Both the position numbers and the translations under genes were made by a program. This document shows positions 43,551 to 56,448 of a stretch of DNA of 64,000 bases, in pieces (the first letter of the stretch is position 1; every line of letters starts with the position of its first letter). This stretch comes from Whalleya microplaca. Lineage: Eukaryota > Ascomycota > Sordariomycetes > Xylariales > Xylariaceae. The notes under the pieces are model-generated. The model was not told the origin of the DNA. It saw nothing but the letters and a program-made list of their open reading frames with translations, and ran no database searches. The stretch covers positions 62,001-126,000 of the forward strand of contig MU385743.1 in the NCBI GenBank assembly GCA_022497155.1, given 5' to 3'.

Positions 43551-46165
43551 GTCGGAGGAAGTGATCGAGACGGCAAGAACCTGCAACACGGGAGAAAAGA
43601 CGTAGACTGATGAGATGTCAAGGGGACACGGAACTAGTTTGTTGCTCGAGTTTGATGATGCACTGAAATTAGTAGAAATATGAGCTCTTTAAGTATTATC
43701 ATCATTCATACCGAAGATACTGAAGCCTGAAGAGTAGCTTGAGGCATTGGCAGTATCTTCCTGTCCGCCTGCGACATTTTGCTTTGCCATAAAACAAACA
43801 TCATGATAAGTCCTTGGTGATCTGATGCTGCTGCCGTCAATATCAACCTTAGCCACCCCTCCTCCGGTATGCCGAGATCCTTTACCGTGCCGTAAGACTA
43901 CGGCCCAAGACTGAGCTACAGGTCATTAGATGGGCCCGCACCCTTCACCTTGGCGTGCAGTGATTCCATCTCACTCGCTCTGCATATAGGGCTGAAGATG
44001 ACCTGGATATCGTCTCAAACGAAGGATCCATAGTGGTAAATCCGCGAAAAAGGCAGGCTTGTGGTTGGTTTTGCTTTCCGACCTCCGCCTCATCAGCCGC
44101 TGTAAACGATTCTCGCGAGAGTAGCCTAATCGGGTAATATGCAAGACCCGGTACCGCGGATCTTCAACTCACTCGGTAACATTTGTCGTACAGATATGGT
44201 TGCAGTCCGAGATGACTGGGCGGACAGATCTAGATCCAGCGCTATCGAAACGCTGTGGCCCGGTGGGACTCTGGCCTAGTTTCAGAGGGGCGGACAGCCG
44301 CTTGCGGTGAAGTCATATCGACCAGGGTTTCTCAGCCTCAATTCGCTGACTCGCGCAAGCTTGGGCTGTGGGAATCCCTTCCAGGCATCGAATAAAAGAC
44401 ATTTTCAAAAGGACATGACAGACTTTTCGGGCAACAAAAATTCATGGTAAGCCGTAAAGTAGCTAAACGGTCCAATTGACTATGATGCGCATTTAGTAGC
44501 CATATACCTGCTAGAGTACATATCCCAGAGTCCAAGAAGAGGATTACAGGTCCAATGTTGATTTCTCATCAATCTAACAACTGTTGAGGTCCAGAACGAA
44601 AATCAGCCATAAGCACTACCGGCGCCAAGGATCCCATTTCCCTACGGAGGAATTCCCCTTGTCCATGTTCGCGTGGCAGAGTTGCGGCACGTCAAACTTT
44701 AATTCAATTCCCTTTGTTATCCTGGCTAATAATAAGGTGCCAAGACAGATTAATCTCGAGCCATGCGCAGCATGAATCCGATCCTGCCAGTGGAGGGCTG
44801 GGGTCTGTGGATTAGACGGCGATTAGGCACCCGAATTGCTGGGAATAGCTTCAAATTCCCAGTGTGCATTTCATGATAGTTATTCCGAAGCATCTTACCT
44901 GCTCTCAACTTCGGTATCAAAATAGCAATGCTGACTTCGATCTGATGGACCACTTGGCAGTTAGCCTAATTGATTACTTCGAAGCCTCAACACAAAAGTA
45001 CCTCCTTGAATGAACACCTATAAGATTTCAATGGTCAGCATCTTTAAATACGCACTGCCGACTATATGTGAGCTCAGGCAACAGCGTTTCCAGTGTTCAG
45101 GATATGGCTGAGTACTGTTAGCTATGACTGGAAGCCCTTTACGATGACAAACGAGGTTTGCAGGTGCTGCTCTTGCTTCTGGACACTTCTTTCGTCTACA
45201 GAAGTATGACAGGACGATCTTTAAGGATTCGGGTTTGTGGAAACAATTCAGATATTCTCACGAAGCTGAAACAGAGTTTAGGGGTTCATAGTGTTGATCT
45301 GGATGGAGGGGTTAGAGGCGCCCTAGATTCCAACACGTCAATTGTTGCGAGACATGCGCTCAATAAATGTCACTTGACTCTAGTAGAGGAATGTATCATA
45401 TGTAGTTAAACGCGACTCATAGAAGCATTTGGCATTATATACGGACGTATTGAATTTATAGGATAAGTCCATTCATGATAATCCCAGGGCAATGCAATCT
45501 ATACGGCACATACCGCAAACAAAGATACACCTTTACCAAATGTAAGGCAAATATCTACCCATCTATGTCATTTGAGGTTGCATTAAATACTGATGCTTAG
45601 CAGAAGTAGTACATTATGCAGCGAGCTGGCGCCTTCATGACGTTTGTGGTCCTGGCTGGAAGTGGCATCTCAGGAGCTATGCTGGAGCGGCGCGAAGGCG
45701 ACGATGATTACAATCCTTCCCAAGCTATCGTAGGCGCAGAATGCACTGCTGAGGATCCCGCTGGTTCCACCGATGCCCGAAGGCCAGTTAGGTAACTGGG
45801 TCTTAAATGTTACTACGTATAAGTTCTACGAGAGAACATCGTAAGATATCCTTGTGCCCTGGGTTGTGTTTACTGATTACTAAGTAGTGTATCTTTAGAT
45901 ACATTTAGGAAAGGGGCATAGTTAAGATTTACATTACTTCGCCGACACCCAAACTCCGAGTTCCTAACACGTGGGGAGGTTCCCTGGGATCAGATGATGG
46001 CAAGCATACAATATATTGTCAAGCTAAGCTACTAGGCCGTGTATATATTTGATTGGACTCTTGTGTACATAATTAAGCTGGATGAGAGCTACTCTATTGG
46101 TGTCGAACCACTATACTATCGAGCGCCCTACTCTTCTTCCATACTCAACCTTCCAAACTATGGCA
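43551..46165. other. Intergenic stretch, one possible tiny secreted ORF
   Basis: About 2.6 kb. Apart from a 59-codon frame at 45616 (listed separately), I see nothing. Frames at 44338-44953 and 45158-45409 show no motif. Confidence 0.45.
45616..45795 (+). CDS. Possible small secreted peptide or gene fragment
   Basis: A 59-codon ATG frame with a signal-peptide-like start (MQRAGAFMTFVVLAGSGISGA), then an acidic stretch with one Cys and a basic end (RRPVR). A GTAACT that overlaps the stop could be a splice donor, in which case this would be only a first exon; I could not find a convincing partner. It may also be a remnant. Composition is more GC-rich than the surrounding spacer, which favours some coding history. 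Confidence 0.3.
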   Translation: MQRAGAFMTFVVLAGSGISGAMLERREGDDDYNPSQAIVGAECTAEDPAGSTDARRPVR

Positions 46166-46966
46166 TTAGCTATTCAAGGGGCAAGCAGGAGCGTGCACCA
46201 TATCAACGGCCCCACACTCCTCGCAAACCAGCGGTATCCGCTGCAGGAAACCCTCCATACACTTCACCTCCTCCTCGAGGATCTCCTGCCTGACCACGAA
46301 GTTCATAGCATGCGCCCAGTCGCCGTCGAAGCGGACGCGGTAGTCGTCGTCCAGCGCCACGTTGCCGGGCTCGCACCCGATCGGGCCGTCGGGGAACTCG
46401 CCGCCGTAGTTCCACTCGACCTTGAGCAGCACGCCGAGCACGCCGAGGAAGACGCGCGCCCGCGCGCCCGCGTCGACCGGCAGCTCCGCCGGGTACCGGG
46501 CCCGGACCCAGTCGTGCGTGCGCAGCAGGAACTGCGCGAGGTGCGCGTCTGTGCCCCAGGCATCCTTACCGCTGCCGTCCGTCGGCGCGTGCCACCGCGG
46601 GCGGGCGTCCAGGTCCAGGTCCAGGTCCAGGGCGCCGCGGAACAGGCGCAGGGCGCTGCGCACGGTCTCCTCGGTGAACACGTCCGCGCCGTCGGGCCGG
46701 TGCGCCCAGAAGTCGCGCAGGAACTCGCGGAAGATCAGGTGCTCGACCTCGCACTCGGCGAGCACGATGGCGAAGAAGCCGTACTTGGTCCCCAGCGCGT
46801 GGGCGCACGCCACCGCGGGGAACGTGAACGGGGTGATCTTGTCTTCCATTTCGGGGGTGAGCCCGACTACCTGTGGGCCTGCATGGTTTTCGCCGTTTGA
46901 GGAGCCATGCTCGGGGTGCTCGTGTACATGGGTATAATGGGGACTTGTGATGCTGGTGTTATCCAT
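46166..46966 (-). CDS. Hypothetical protein, 266 aa, GC-rich gene
   Basis: Intact frame from an ATG; family not recognised. The start is His-rich and polar (HYTHVHEHPEHG), then comes a helical domain (TFPAVACAHALGTKYGFFAIVLAECEV and on, split by polar turns), a Leu-Asp repeat (LDLDLDLD, encoded by CCAGGT repeats at 46609-46630) and a C-terminal Cys cluster (CEECGAVDMVHAPACP) that might bind zinc. The core of the gene is strikingly G+C-rich with third positions nearly always G or C, unlike its AT-rich flanks. Long frames on the opposite strand are a by-product of this bias. The minus-strand frame is preferred for its varied, protein-like composition. Confidence 0.6.
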   Translation of the reverse strand: MDNTSITSPHYTHVHEHPEHGSSNGENHAGPQVVGLTPEMEDKITPFTFPAVACAHALGTKYGFFAIVLAECEVEHLIFREFLRDFWAHRPDGADVFTEETVRSALRLFRGALDLDLDLDARPRWHAPTDGSGKDAWGTDAHLAQFLLRTHDWVRARYPAELPVDAGARARVFLGVLGVLLKVEWNYGGEFPDGPIGCEPGNVALDDDYRVRFDGDWAHAMNFVVRQEILEEEVKCMEGFLQRIPLVCEECGAVDMVHAPACPLNS

Positions 46967-48580
46967 GTTTCGTGAAGAGTGACTGTAGGTAGATTAGCGA
47001 ATAAGTTCAGGTGTTTCGTGTCTTACTGTTTATGCTTTTACTGGTAGATATAGATATCTAGAAGAGCTCCTCAATGTTGGGAGCGGATCACTTATAAGTA
47101 GAAATACTCAGTGGGTCGTAAATATATATTGTTGAGTATGAAAGAATCGTACCTTTGTGTGGCATAAAGAGACATGGCTACATGGACTCAAGTGGAATAT
47201 AGAATTAGACAAAGACCTTGTCTTCTCATAGAATAACAAGGGTATTGTGAGAAACTGAGACTGAATATTCGAGCTGCATAAAGAATGAATACCAAGAGGC
47301 GGCTTAATGAGGCATCAAAAATGACCAAAAGAGTGACTATTTTCACCACAACCAGTATACCATCGAGAGTGAAGATACATCCCTCCCAAGAAACTGCCAG
47401 TTGTCTAGTAGAGCTTCCATATCAGTTCTGCCTCCCTTCTACTTTTCCTTGGTAGAATATCGTTCTCTTGAGGGGGCTCAACTAGAAGCTCTAATCTCAC
47501 AACCACCTTGTCTTTCCAGTCTCCAGCTGAAGGGATAGCACACCATACCTCTAACAAAATTTCAAAGTCCCCTAATACCATGATCAAACTTATCTTGAGC
47601 CTGGCGTCATGAATCTATAAACAGACATCGACAAGGTATCCCATTCCCATTTCCCGGCCGTATCCCAATACTAGGCTTTACACCTATATATTCCTGCAAA
47701 AAACTTCTCAAGCTCCCTGTATCCCTTTGTTTAGTGGCTAAGACGTGTTGTAGTAGCTACAGTTCGTAAACTGGTGCTACCATGTGCCTTTAGATGTATA
47801 TGACATGCTCCTTTCCCCTTTGATACACAGCCCATCCTCCTCTCATACATAGCGTAGTCGTTTCCCTTTCAACTTATACAAGCCCTGAGCTACATGCCGC
47901 TTTACTGTACAATACCCTCTCTCAGAAATACGCCAAGATTGGTACACCAGGAGTAAGACTAACCTACCCAAAAACGATCCCACGCCCCATCCTTAGATCT
48001 ACATCTACGCCTGTCTACGTCTACATTTCGCAAGGGCAGCAGGATCTCCAATGGACGGACGTCATGCCTATACTACGAAAATACAACCACCCGCAAAGAA
48101 CAAAAACCGGCATCAAATGCAAACCACAAAATATCTCTCTTTCTGGATATTTTATCCTTCTCTTGTGGGGTACCTATAGCTACCAGATCGTGTTCATGGT
48201 ATCCCCCCTTTATCCACTCGCCTACCTGCCAGCCAGACTGCCAGATTGACTAACCGCCTAACCACAAGTTCATAAAAACTCCGAATTCTGATACAACAGC
48301 ATATATAACAGACATTGAAGCCAGGCCCTGGCCTTCTTGTACCATAACCTAGGCCAAGACAAACGCGTCTCTTATACAGGGGTATCATCAACACTTGCTT
48401 TTCCTCGACGGCTTCGTTTTCTCGTGCGCAGCCTCTCCCATTGCCTAATTCCATTTTCATAAGCACTTGATAGATTCTCCAGTTCCCTTATTTCCATGGG
48501 CCGTTGATAAATCCGATCCCCTTCCCGTAACCCTTAACCCCTGGCTCAGCTAGTTATATCATTCCCCCAATAGGCCCCAC
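46967..48580. other. Intergenic stretch, no gene seen
   Basis: About 1.6 kb. It is pyrimidine-rich toward 48.5 kb, which may be the 3' UTR of the regulator gene. Frames at 47405-47587 and 48064-48466 lack support. Confidence 0.45.
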
Positions 48581-51385
48581 CTACAAAGGCGCGAACCCAG
48601 CTTCCTCAAGTAGCGGCCCATCCGGCAGCATAGGCCGGCCCTGCATGGGGAACGGCCAAAACAAGGGGTTTTCCAGGCTCTTAGCCGAATGCACCACGGG
48701 GCCGACCCCGGCTCCGCGCGCAAAGGTCGGGAACGGGACCTGCTCCGCCTCGTTGATGGTCTGGTTATCTTCCATGATCCCCTCCATTTGCTCTACCTCG
48801 CCCGCGGTAGCTGGTGCCGTGGGAGGAGCGGGTGGGGCAGCCGTTGCTGCTGCTACTGCTGTTTCTACGGATGTTGTCCCCTGTACGCCCGCCGGTCCGC
48901 CGGCTGCTCGCAGGCCCCAGTTCGAGATGAAATCGCCATCCGTTACGTTGGGCGCGAAGAAATTCAGGCTGCTCGTCGCTGGCCTGACCAGTCGGTCGGC
49001 TTCTTCAGAGTTGGCGCGTGGGATCTCCACTTCGACTTTCCATTTCTTCGCGAGATACCGCAGGATATTCAAGGCTTGCTCGGCGAAGTAGTGACAAGGC
49101 GCCATCTCCGACAGATCAGCAATTCCCTGGCTCAGGGCTTCGGCCACCTTGGGCCTGCGCTTCGCGGTATCTGTACTTGATGGCGATGTCGGCTCGGGCT
49201 CGCCATCGATGTCTGAAGCCGACTGTGTGCGGCTTTCTTCAATTTCGGCGTTCTCAGGCTTGACCGTTGATGGCTCGGATAGTGAGTCAGAAGATGACGA
49301 CGGTCTGCTTGGCGAGTCCGCCCCTAGGGCAAGATGGATGATGGAGGACGTGAGCACAAAATACGGTACGAATGACGGCGTGCGGCGGAGGGTGTAAAGG
49401 TTCGAGTACGACCGGAGGAGCCCTTGAATAGCATCTGCAGCTTGCGTGCAGACGTCTCGAGGCAGTATGCTCGAGCCAATTATACGTAATTTTATGAGTG
49501 GGCGGAATAGGAGTAAGATGGCAAAATGATAGTACATGCTAATTGATCATCAGCTGATTGCAAATATACTTGAGAAAATGGGTAGTTATACTCACTGGGC
49601 GAAAAGGACGGCAGGTGTGAAATTGTGCCCTAGCCGTAAGACTTCCGGTATACCGTCGTACCAGTTGAGGTACTGTGTGTAAATGGTGAGTAGATCACGG
49701 CTTGTGACCGGTTTGGATGGTGAGTGGAGAAGGTAGAGAGATTGGTGAACAAGCTCGCTGAGCTCGCAAAAACATTTGTATACAGACCGCACATTAGACG
49801 GCTGTTCGCATGATCGCTGTAAAGGTAATCCTATACAATTGATTAACTGACGTCTAAAGGTCTCGTACCTAAAGTACCAAATATCAAGGTATGACTTACC
49901 GTCGTCCGTATAGGGTATCCATAAAGACGCTTCTATATCATCTATAATCGCAGGTTTAGGGGGTAATTGAGGAAAACAGGAACATTGCGGCAGAGAACCA
50001 GTCGCCAACGACCAGGCGCTGGGAGTATGTTAGCAAAGGTGAGATAATTGACTGGTTAGAAGATGGAGCACGTACTGATCCAAGGCGAAGGCACCCCAAA
50101 ATGTAGCAGCCTGTACAGCTAGCTCATCCTGGTCTCCGTCGCTTTGCAGCCGGTGCAAGCCCATCTCGATAGCCAGTCGTATGCTTTGTCCTGCGTAATA
50201 CCACGACTCGGAATCCCTCCCACAGCTTGCCTCCCGAATGGACATTATCCCGAGGGCTTGGATCGTGGGTAGGGTGTGATGGTCGTTCTCCCGGTAAAAA
50301 AGCCGCAGTGACTCCTTAAAGAAATGATCACCCGCGGTCCGAGCATCGTTTGGATTTGCTCGCGTGTTGGGCTGAGTCGAAAACCGGCACCCCAAAGCGA
50401 GCATTGCGTTGACCAACATAGGCGAGCAGTACCGATTTCGTCCTTTAAGAAAGTCCCTCATGAAGTGCTCCTTGCTCAGAGATGCAAATGTCGGGTATTC
50501 CCAACAGAAATACAAGGCGAGAAGATGCTGAACCAGAGCATTGTCGGTCGTCACATTGGTCCACGTCTGAGGCAGAACCTTCATCTCAGGAGAATCTAAT
50601 GGCGCAAGTATCTTGTCCACGCCCCGATATCGAATACCTTCTGTCGACGACTGATCCTGTAACCACATGCCAACACGCGAGTCCGGCGGAGCATCGGCCG
50701 TCCACTGCATGATATCAGGATGGGAGTCACTGCGAGTCGAAACGGTCTGACTCTGAGACGACAAGTTCCAGGGGCTGTTAGGGTCAAAATTTTGTTTTAT
50801 GTCGTGCGGTTGTGCAGTTACGGGGCTCATTCCGACGGGAGCATAAGTACTGGGGCCGGCAATGGCTCGTGCATAGGTCGAGAGAGGCGGCAGCGTTACG
50901 CTACTCCTAGGTTCGCTCGGGCGCGCGAAAGTAGGTATAGAGCTTCCACTAGAAGACAGGGTGCTGAGCCATTCCGAGATTCCCTCGACGGACTGCCCAT
51001 CCCGTAGCCTCTGTAGTACCTCTTCCCACGACCCCTCCTGGGCGAGAGCGGAGAAGACGGATTCGCTTTGGCGCTGTTGGCGTCGCAATGCTTCGATCTC
51101 GTGGCGCAAATTTTCCTTCGATTGTCGCACGGGGATCTCGTATACACATTCGACATCCTTCTGCGTCTTACATCGACCGCACGGCTTCCTGCCATCGCAC
51201 TTGGCGCGCTTTTTCCGACATTCAGTACAGGCATTGGGGGTGACAATTCCCAAGCCTCTCCTCCGCTTAGACGCCGGTTCTAGATTTAGGCCACCAGCAG
51301 CATTTCCAGACTCGTGTTTCGGGGCGGGCTTGGACGAGGAGGACGACGGACCAGCCGAGCGACCAGTACCTTGTTCCTCCTCCAT
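48581..51385 (-). CDS. Zn2Cys6 transcription factor
   Basis: Four exons: 51385-50076, 50018-49900, 49830-49596 and 49538-48581, joining to 873 aa; donors are GTACGT, GTAAGT and GTGAGT and all phases agree. Residues 53-80 hold the binuclear zinc cluster with Cys at 53, 56, 63, 69, 72 and 80 (CTECRKKRAKC start), preceded by a basic KRRR and followed by a likely coiled-coil (LRHEIEALRRQQRQ). The fungal-specific regulatory domain spans roughly 280-650 and includes ALDHAWSLATGSLPQC across the first junction and FAHMYYHFAILLLFRP across the third. The C-terminal tail is Ser/Pro/Ala-rich. It probably binds paired CGG triplets as a dimer. The middle region recalls nitrate-type regulators of the NirA group, but I would not assign a target. 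Confidence 0.9.
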
Positions 51386-54027
51386 GGTAGCTACTCAGGG
51401 CCAGAAGGACATGCTCAGAGTCGCACGACGAAACACGCGGACAGTCGAGCAGAGTCAAGCAGAGTCAAGCAGACAGGAGCAGTGAAAATCGCGTCGGCCG
51501 TACACGTCTTGCCGAGTGCCAATGGTCGAGTAGCCCTCGCAGGTGAGAGCGCGACACAGGTGTACGTAGCTAAGCACGGGGTACCTAAGGCAGTGGGACG
51601 GCTAGGCGTGTTTATTCGCGGATTATAGCGGCGGAGAGTAGAAATAGGCACCGCGTATGGAATATGCAAGGAGCTCGTGGTCAATCGGAAGGATAGACGC
51701 AGAAGATTCGCTGGGATGTTTAGGCATGGATGGGACTGTTGTATGTAACCTGATGCGGAGTGGGCAATACCGGCAGGGTGGGCAGCAGAATGGACAGCAG
51801 AATGGGCATCTGGCAGTGTCTGGTGGCAAGGATGACGTTTCGGCGCTAGGGAGTTTCGTATATCGCAGTTTTCAATGCTGTCGACGAACGAATACGTGTT
51901 CTAATAAAGCTTCAATTGGGCCTTAACGAGTGTTATAAAGGTGGATAAGAGAAACCTCGAAGTGGGAGGGAAAAAAATCATCGTGGTGGTAGGCGGGATG
52001 GGAATTTGAAAGCAGCGATCTAAGCAGATAAGGTAACTAACTAGTAGAGATCGGTCATATCTTGCCGGGAAGATACATGTATGTACATACATCCCTACGT
52101 AGGCCAAGGTGCTGCTGCTGAGGCTAGTACATAGTAGGACTGCGACTGCTGTCAATGCTTGACATCCGTCGTAACTGCAGCACATAATCTTGAAGATATA
52201 TGTATACACCTACTACCTGACAATTTGATACTGGTAGTACCTGCCTCTGCTAACTATGTAGGTCGACTATGGTTAGTACCTGCTAGTCGATTCTGCACTA
52301 GCCACTCGCCACTTCTACGAAGCTATGCCCTTATACAGTAAGACTGCCGTAGCTCAGTGGCTATTGATTGGTGGTCTTCGCGTCTAAGCTAGTGGAGCTT
52401 TAAGGAACAAACGCTCCCTAATGGCCCTATCGAGACCTATATTTTCTCTTCTATTTCGAATAGAAACCAGTAACTGAACTAAGAGTTCTTAGGTTTGGAA
52501 AGGAACAGGCAAGGTCCTTTCTGTAGAGCATTACATGATTCAGGCATATAGGAACGAAAAATTTGATATAATTCTCTAGGAACTATTAGCGCTACCTAGA
52601 GCCTGGAGTCGCTGGTAGCTCACCCCTCACTCTCTCTTAGATACTGTATATCATTTGATGTGCATGAGAGATGAGGTATCGTCCTTCTAACCAGGTCACT
52701 ACTCACCGAATATTGTATGATGTATCCCGGCAATTCGATAGAGTTACGTCATAATCCCGTAATTCATGAACCGTTGGAAATGGAAGCCGAAGCAAAGAAA
52801 ACCTATCATCCAAATATGTAAATCCCGAGTGCGCCACATAGGCTATCCCGAGCGGCCACTAATCATCGTTCCAGCCACGATGCTTTTCTCCGGTCCGATT
52901 TCAAGATCGCTTGACCGAGGTAGCACATGTGTCCTGGTGCTACTGTGAGTACTCTTTATTAAGTAAAGACTAGCTGGGTGGTGAAGAACAGCCAGCCATG
53001 CAGAGTACGGAGCTACCACCGAGACCGAAACAAGGGATTCATAGGACTTACATTCTTGTGGAACATATCTCATGACATTGGAGAAGAGGGCCAAGTTAGC
53101 AACATTGAAGCTGCAATATCTCCAGTTTTACATCGGCACAGTATAGGGTATCGAAGCTGACTGATCACAACGGTTTTGAAAGTTATAGATAATACATGTA
53201 GGTAGGATTGCAGGCCCCCCACGCAACTAATAAGTTCATTTCCATAGCCCAACTGTCTCTCTAAAGCAGCAATCATACTTCCGTTATTTCGACATTAAAA
53301 ATGACAACTGATTCTTTAAAAATACAAGCTAAATCGAGCACTCAAAACTGTGTTGAACGGCGGTTTGACTTTCTAATATCTGCGTTATAGTTATTGGTAT
53401 TGTGTTACAAATAGCTCGTCAGTAGTGTGCTATTCGAGTTATGGAAGATTACAAATTGCATAGAGGATGGCAGTGATTTCCATAGCAGAAACGTGAAGTC
53501 GTTAGTTAGTTAAGAGATCTTGCGGGGGATGTTAATGCGGTCCAACAATCTTCAACGTTTCTTCCAAGCCGACTGGCTGGCAACCTTAGTACCTATGTAG
53601 TGGCTATCCCCGGACCCACGTTCAGAGAAACAAGATAAACTCATGCAGATCATCCAGAGCCTGCTAAAGCCTCTTAAGTTTGTAATTATATACACATCTC
53701 CCCCTATCCTATCCGCCTATGCCCCTGAATAACCTTGAATAATACTCGGACTCAACCTTACTGCCTTATTACTCACAGAAGAAAAAAGAGTTTGGTAAAC
53801 CAACTGTCAGAATGAATGGATAACCCTATGTCCCCTATGATTAGCTAGTTTTGCTTTGCATGCTTATAACGCCCTCCCGCCCTCTATGCCTGCTTTTTCA
53901 AGTGTTCAAAACACACGTGCCTTGAAGGATTCCTCCATATCCATGGTATGCTTGCTTGCTTTCTTGCTATTAATACAATGATAAATCCCCTTGCTAACCC
54001 CATGCAATGCAATCCCCCCAGCCCGCC
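51386..54027. other. Intergenic stretch, no gene seen
   Basis: About 2.6 kb upstream of the regulator, likely its promoter plus AT-rich spacer. A tRNA A-box-like string (TAGCTCAGTGG) occurs near 52352 without a full tRNA. Frames on either strand are short and motif-less. Confidence 0.45.
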
Positions 54028-55746
54028 TCAATACAACTTTCGCGGACTCCCACTCCTCTTCGTAGGACTCCTCCCCCTATCGCCCCGTTCCCGCTCCCCC
54101 TTCGACGGACTCCTTCGCGAACCCGGGGTCCCGCTGCCCCCCGGCGCAGCACTCAGGGCCTTGAAGCGCGAGCCCGGCGGCGGCGGCGACCCGTCCTCGG
54201 TATCGGGCGTGTCGTCGCCGTGGTGGCGGAACGCGTGGCGGGGCGTGATGAAGTGGTGGCGCGGGGTCCGGGGCGTCTGCGAATTGATGGCTTCCCAGTA
54301 CACCTGCTGTTGCGGGGGCATCATGTGCGGTTGCGCTCCTGCGGGATGCGAGGGGAAGGGGGGCGCGGGTGCGTCCGGGCCCGAGATGCCCGTGAGGATG
54401 GCTTTGTTGGCGAAGAGGCGCGCGCCGCTGGCTAGGAAGGCTATGATCATGAAGGCGAATACGGCCTGTATGAGTGTTAGTACATTACCTCATGTATAAA
54501 TAATGATCCCATCTACGTAGATAGATGGGACCGAGGATGTGCTGCTTGCTTACCAAAGTCTTCAAGGACATCGTGTCGATGATGCCGTTGAGGATCTGCA
54601 CTATCTCCTTTGCGCTGATAGAGATCTGCTTGACCTGGTCCGGGTTCTGGTTCATGCAGTCGAACCACTGGTCGCACAGCTCGTACATGGCCGGCAGGCG
54701 CTGCGAGACGGGGAAGCATTTGTTCTGCCTGTAGTCGCTAGCGCACTTGTCGATCTCGGCGACGATGTCGGCCCTAGCTTCCGCCCTCGCCGCGGAGAAG
54801 TCCTGGCGCAGGCCGGCGACCATGGCCCATAAGAACCAGCACGTGCCGGCTACCATGCAGAAGTTGAATGCGAAGGCCAGCCAGACATCCAGTATCTTCG
54901 GGGCGTAGGGGTGACGCTGGATGGTAGCCAGGAAATTCCCAAACCAGCCGTCCTGACTCTGCTTTTTCGGCTCCTTTGGCGCCTTACTCGGCTGGAACGT
55001 GCTCTCGTCGGACTCGTAATCCGACTCGTCGTACTCGTCCTGCTGCAGGTAGGGCAACCGGTAGCCGCTGATGTCCTTGTCGGCGTTGTAGCGCTTGCGC
55101 TTGCGCACCTTGTCGCGCGAGGCGAAGATGGTCTTGGGGATCTCGCCCTTGCCGGACTTCTTCCCGAAGAGGGACCTGTTCTTGTTCATGGCGGAGGAGG
55201 GGGTGATGGCCATGTGGGCTAGGCCGGAGGCGTTGTCGTGCTCAGGCGTGTCAGCGAAGTCCGAGGCGTCACTAGCGGCTGGACTCGATTCGGCGGGTGA
55301 GGCCTCGGATAGCACGTCGATATCGAAGGGCTTGCGCGGTGTGGTGAAGGCGGGATTGCGAAAGGGCGGGGCGGTCGTCGTCCGCTTCAGGGGAGAACCG
55401 GCGAATATGGATGGTTGTTGCGACGGTGTCCCCAGTACAGGTTTGGAGGGCGTGCTCTGTGTGCGCGGAAAGGGATTTTGTCCTAAGTTTCCAAAGCTTG
55501 AAGCTCCAAAGGCAGCATCTGATAAAGCCCGGAGTTAGCATACGTTGTATGCGACATACGTGCATATATCTTTATATAAACAAATATAAACAAATACATA
55601 TAAATACATATAATGGAATTGAGTTTTTGTTGCTTACTTTTCTCCTGCGCCTGTCTCGTCGACTGCACAAAGGGACTTGAAGGGTCTAGGGGGCCACGAT
55701 CCTGATATTCCCAGTCCATGGGAGATTCATAAGTCCGTCTGTCCAT
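54028..55746 (-). CDS. Brr6/Brl1-family nuclear envelope protein
   Basis: Three exons: 55746-55638, 55518-54554 and 54465-54028, joining to 503 aa; donors are GTAAGC at both introns and acceptors TATCAG and ATACAG. Residues 37-230 are a polar Pro/Ser-rich nuclear or cytosolic region with basic patches (KVRKRKR). A membrane segment runs about 245-273 (LDVWLAFAFNFCMVAGTCWF), followed by a luminal loop with four Cys (295, 304, 318, 324) that form the family's paired disulfides, and a second membrane segment after 359 (FAFMIIAFLASGARLF). Brr6/Brl1 proteins act at the nuclear envelope in nuclear-pore assembly and lipid homeostasis. The C-terminal tail is long, disordered and basic. The gene diverges from IWS1. 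Confidence 0.92.
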
Positions 55747-56448
55747 GGTCCCCTCTTCGTAACCTAGGTAATTGTTTTGTTTGCTGTAGAGTTTCAGAGC
55801 TCGATGGTACTTGTACTTTGTAGGTTGCGATTCAAAGAGGCAGAGAGGGACGCGGCGAGATTGTGCTGCAGGATGGTGGAGGAGCTCCAGTGAAAAAGGC
55901 GATGTACGTATTGTAGAGGTTCGAAGCTGTTCCGTTCCTGCTGGCAACAGTCAGTCCCAAGTAAACATGAAATTAAAACAATCATCTGCGCCACAGCAGA
56001 AGCCATCTCCCTATGCCATAGGTAGCTCAGCCACCAATACATTCGCCACAGGGTTATCGCTTCTTATCGTCCGACAAGAGGCTCCACCCAGTGCACGAGC
56101 CACGTTGGTAGCTGTTAACATTCCTCACCTCTGATTTCCCCTTCGCTTTGAAGAGTCCAGTTATTTTATCAACCGTTTGTTCTCCCAACTCTCTCAAATA
56201 ATCACGCGTCAATCATCCCGAGTCCTGGACTTTATTGCTTTGAGCATATAAATGGTTCCTCAGGCATTTTCTTAAATTTCCCCCACATCGTACTTTCTAA
56301 TCCCTTCGACTAGCAGACGGACTGTTGAGGATCTCTCGAGGTCTTGCAGCCTCCTCCCATCCTCATCTGCTAGATCAAGTAGAGACCTCTCTATCTTACT
56401 CTCTCTCTTCCAGCATTCTCCTCCAACCACCGCCTTCTAGAGATCGAA
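55747..56448. promoter_or_regulatory. Bidirectional promoter of Brr6-like and IWS1 genes
   Basis: About 700 bp between divergent starts. The last 150 bp before the IWS1 ATG are CT-rich (CTCTCTCTTCCAG), a common fungal core-promoter composition. No individual binding site is claimed. Confidence 0.5.

Noticed and set aside
46303..46937. Long open frames on both strands rich in Arg, Ser and Ala.
   Set aside because: They are shadows of the GC-rich minus-strand gene; their composition is monotonous and they lack domain signal.
48645..49263. Plus-strand frames of 81-163 codons opposite the Zn2Cys6 regulator.
   Set aside because: They are antisense to the well-supported fourth exon and have no motifs.
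52338..52430. tRNA-like start (GTAGCTCAGTGG) suggesting a tRNA gene or SINE.
   Set aside because: No T arm with a proper B box and no acceptor stem could be found; at most a fragment.
54911..55222. Plus-strand Leu/Val-rich frame opposite the Brr6-like gene.
   Set aside because: It is antisense to a conserved exon; hydrophobicity comes from complementing Asp/Glu/Lys codons.
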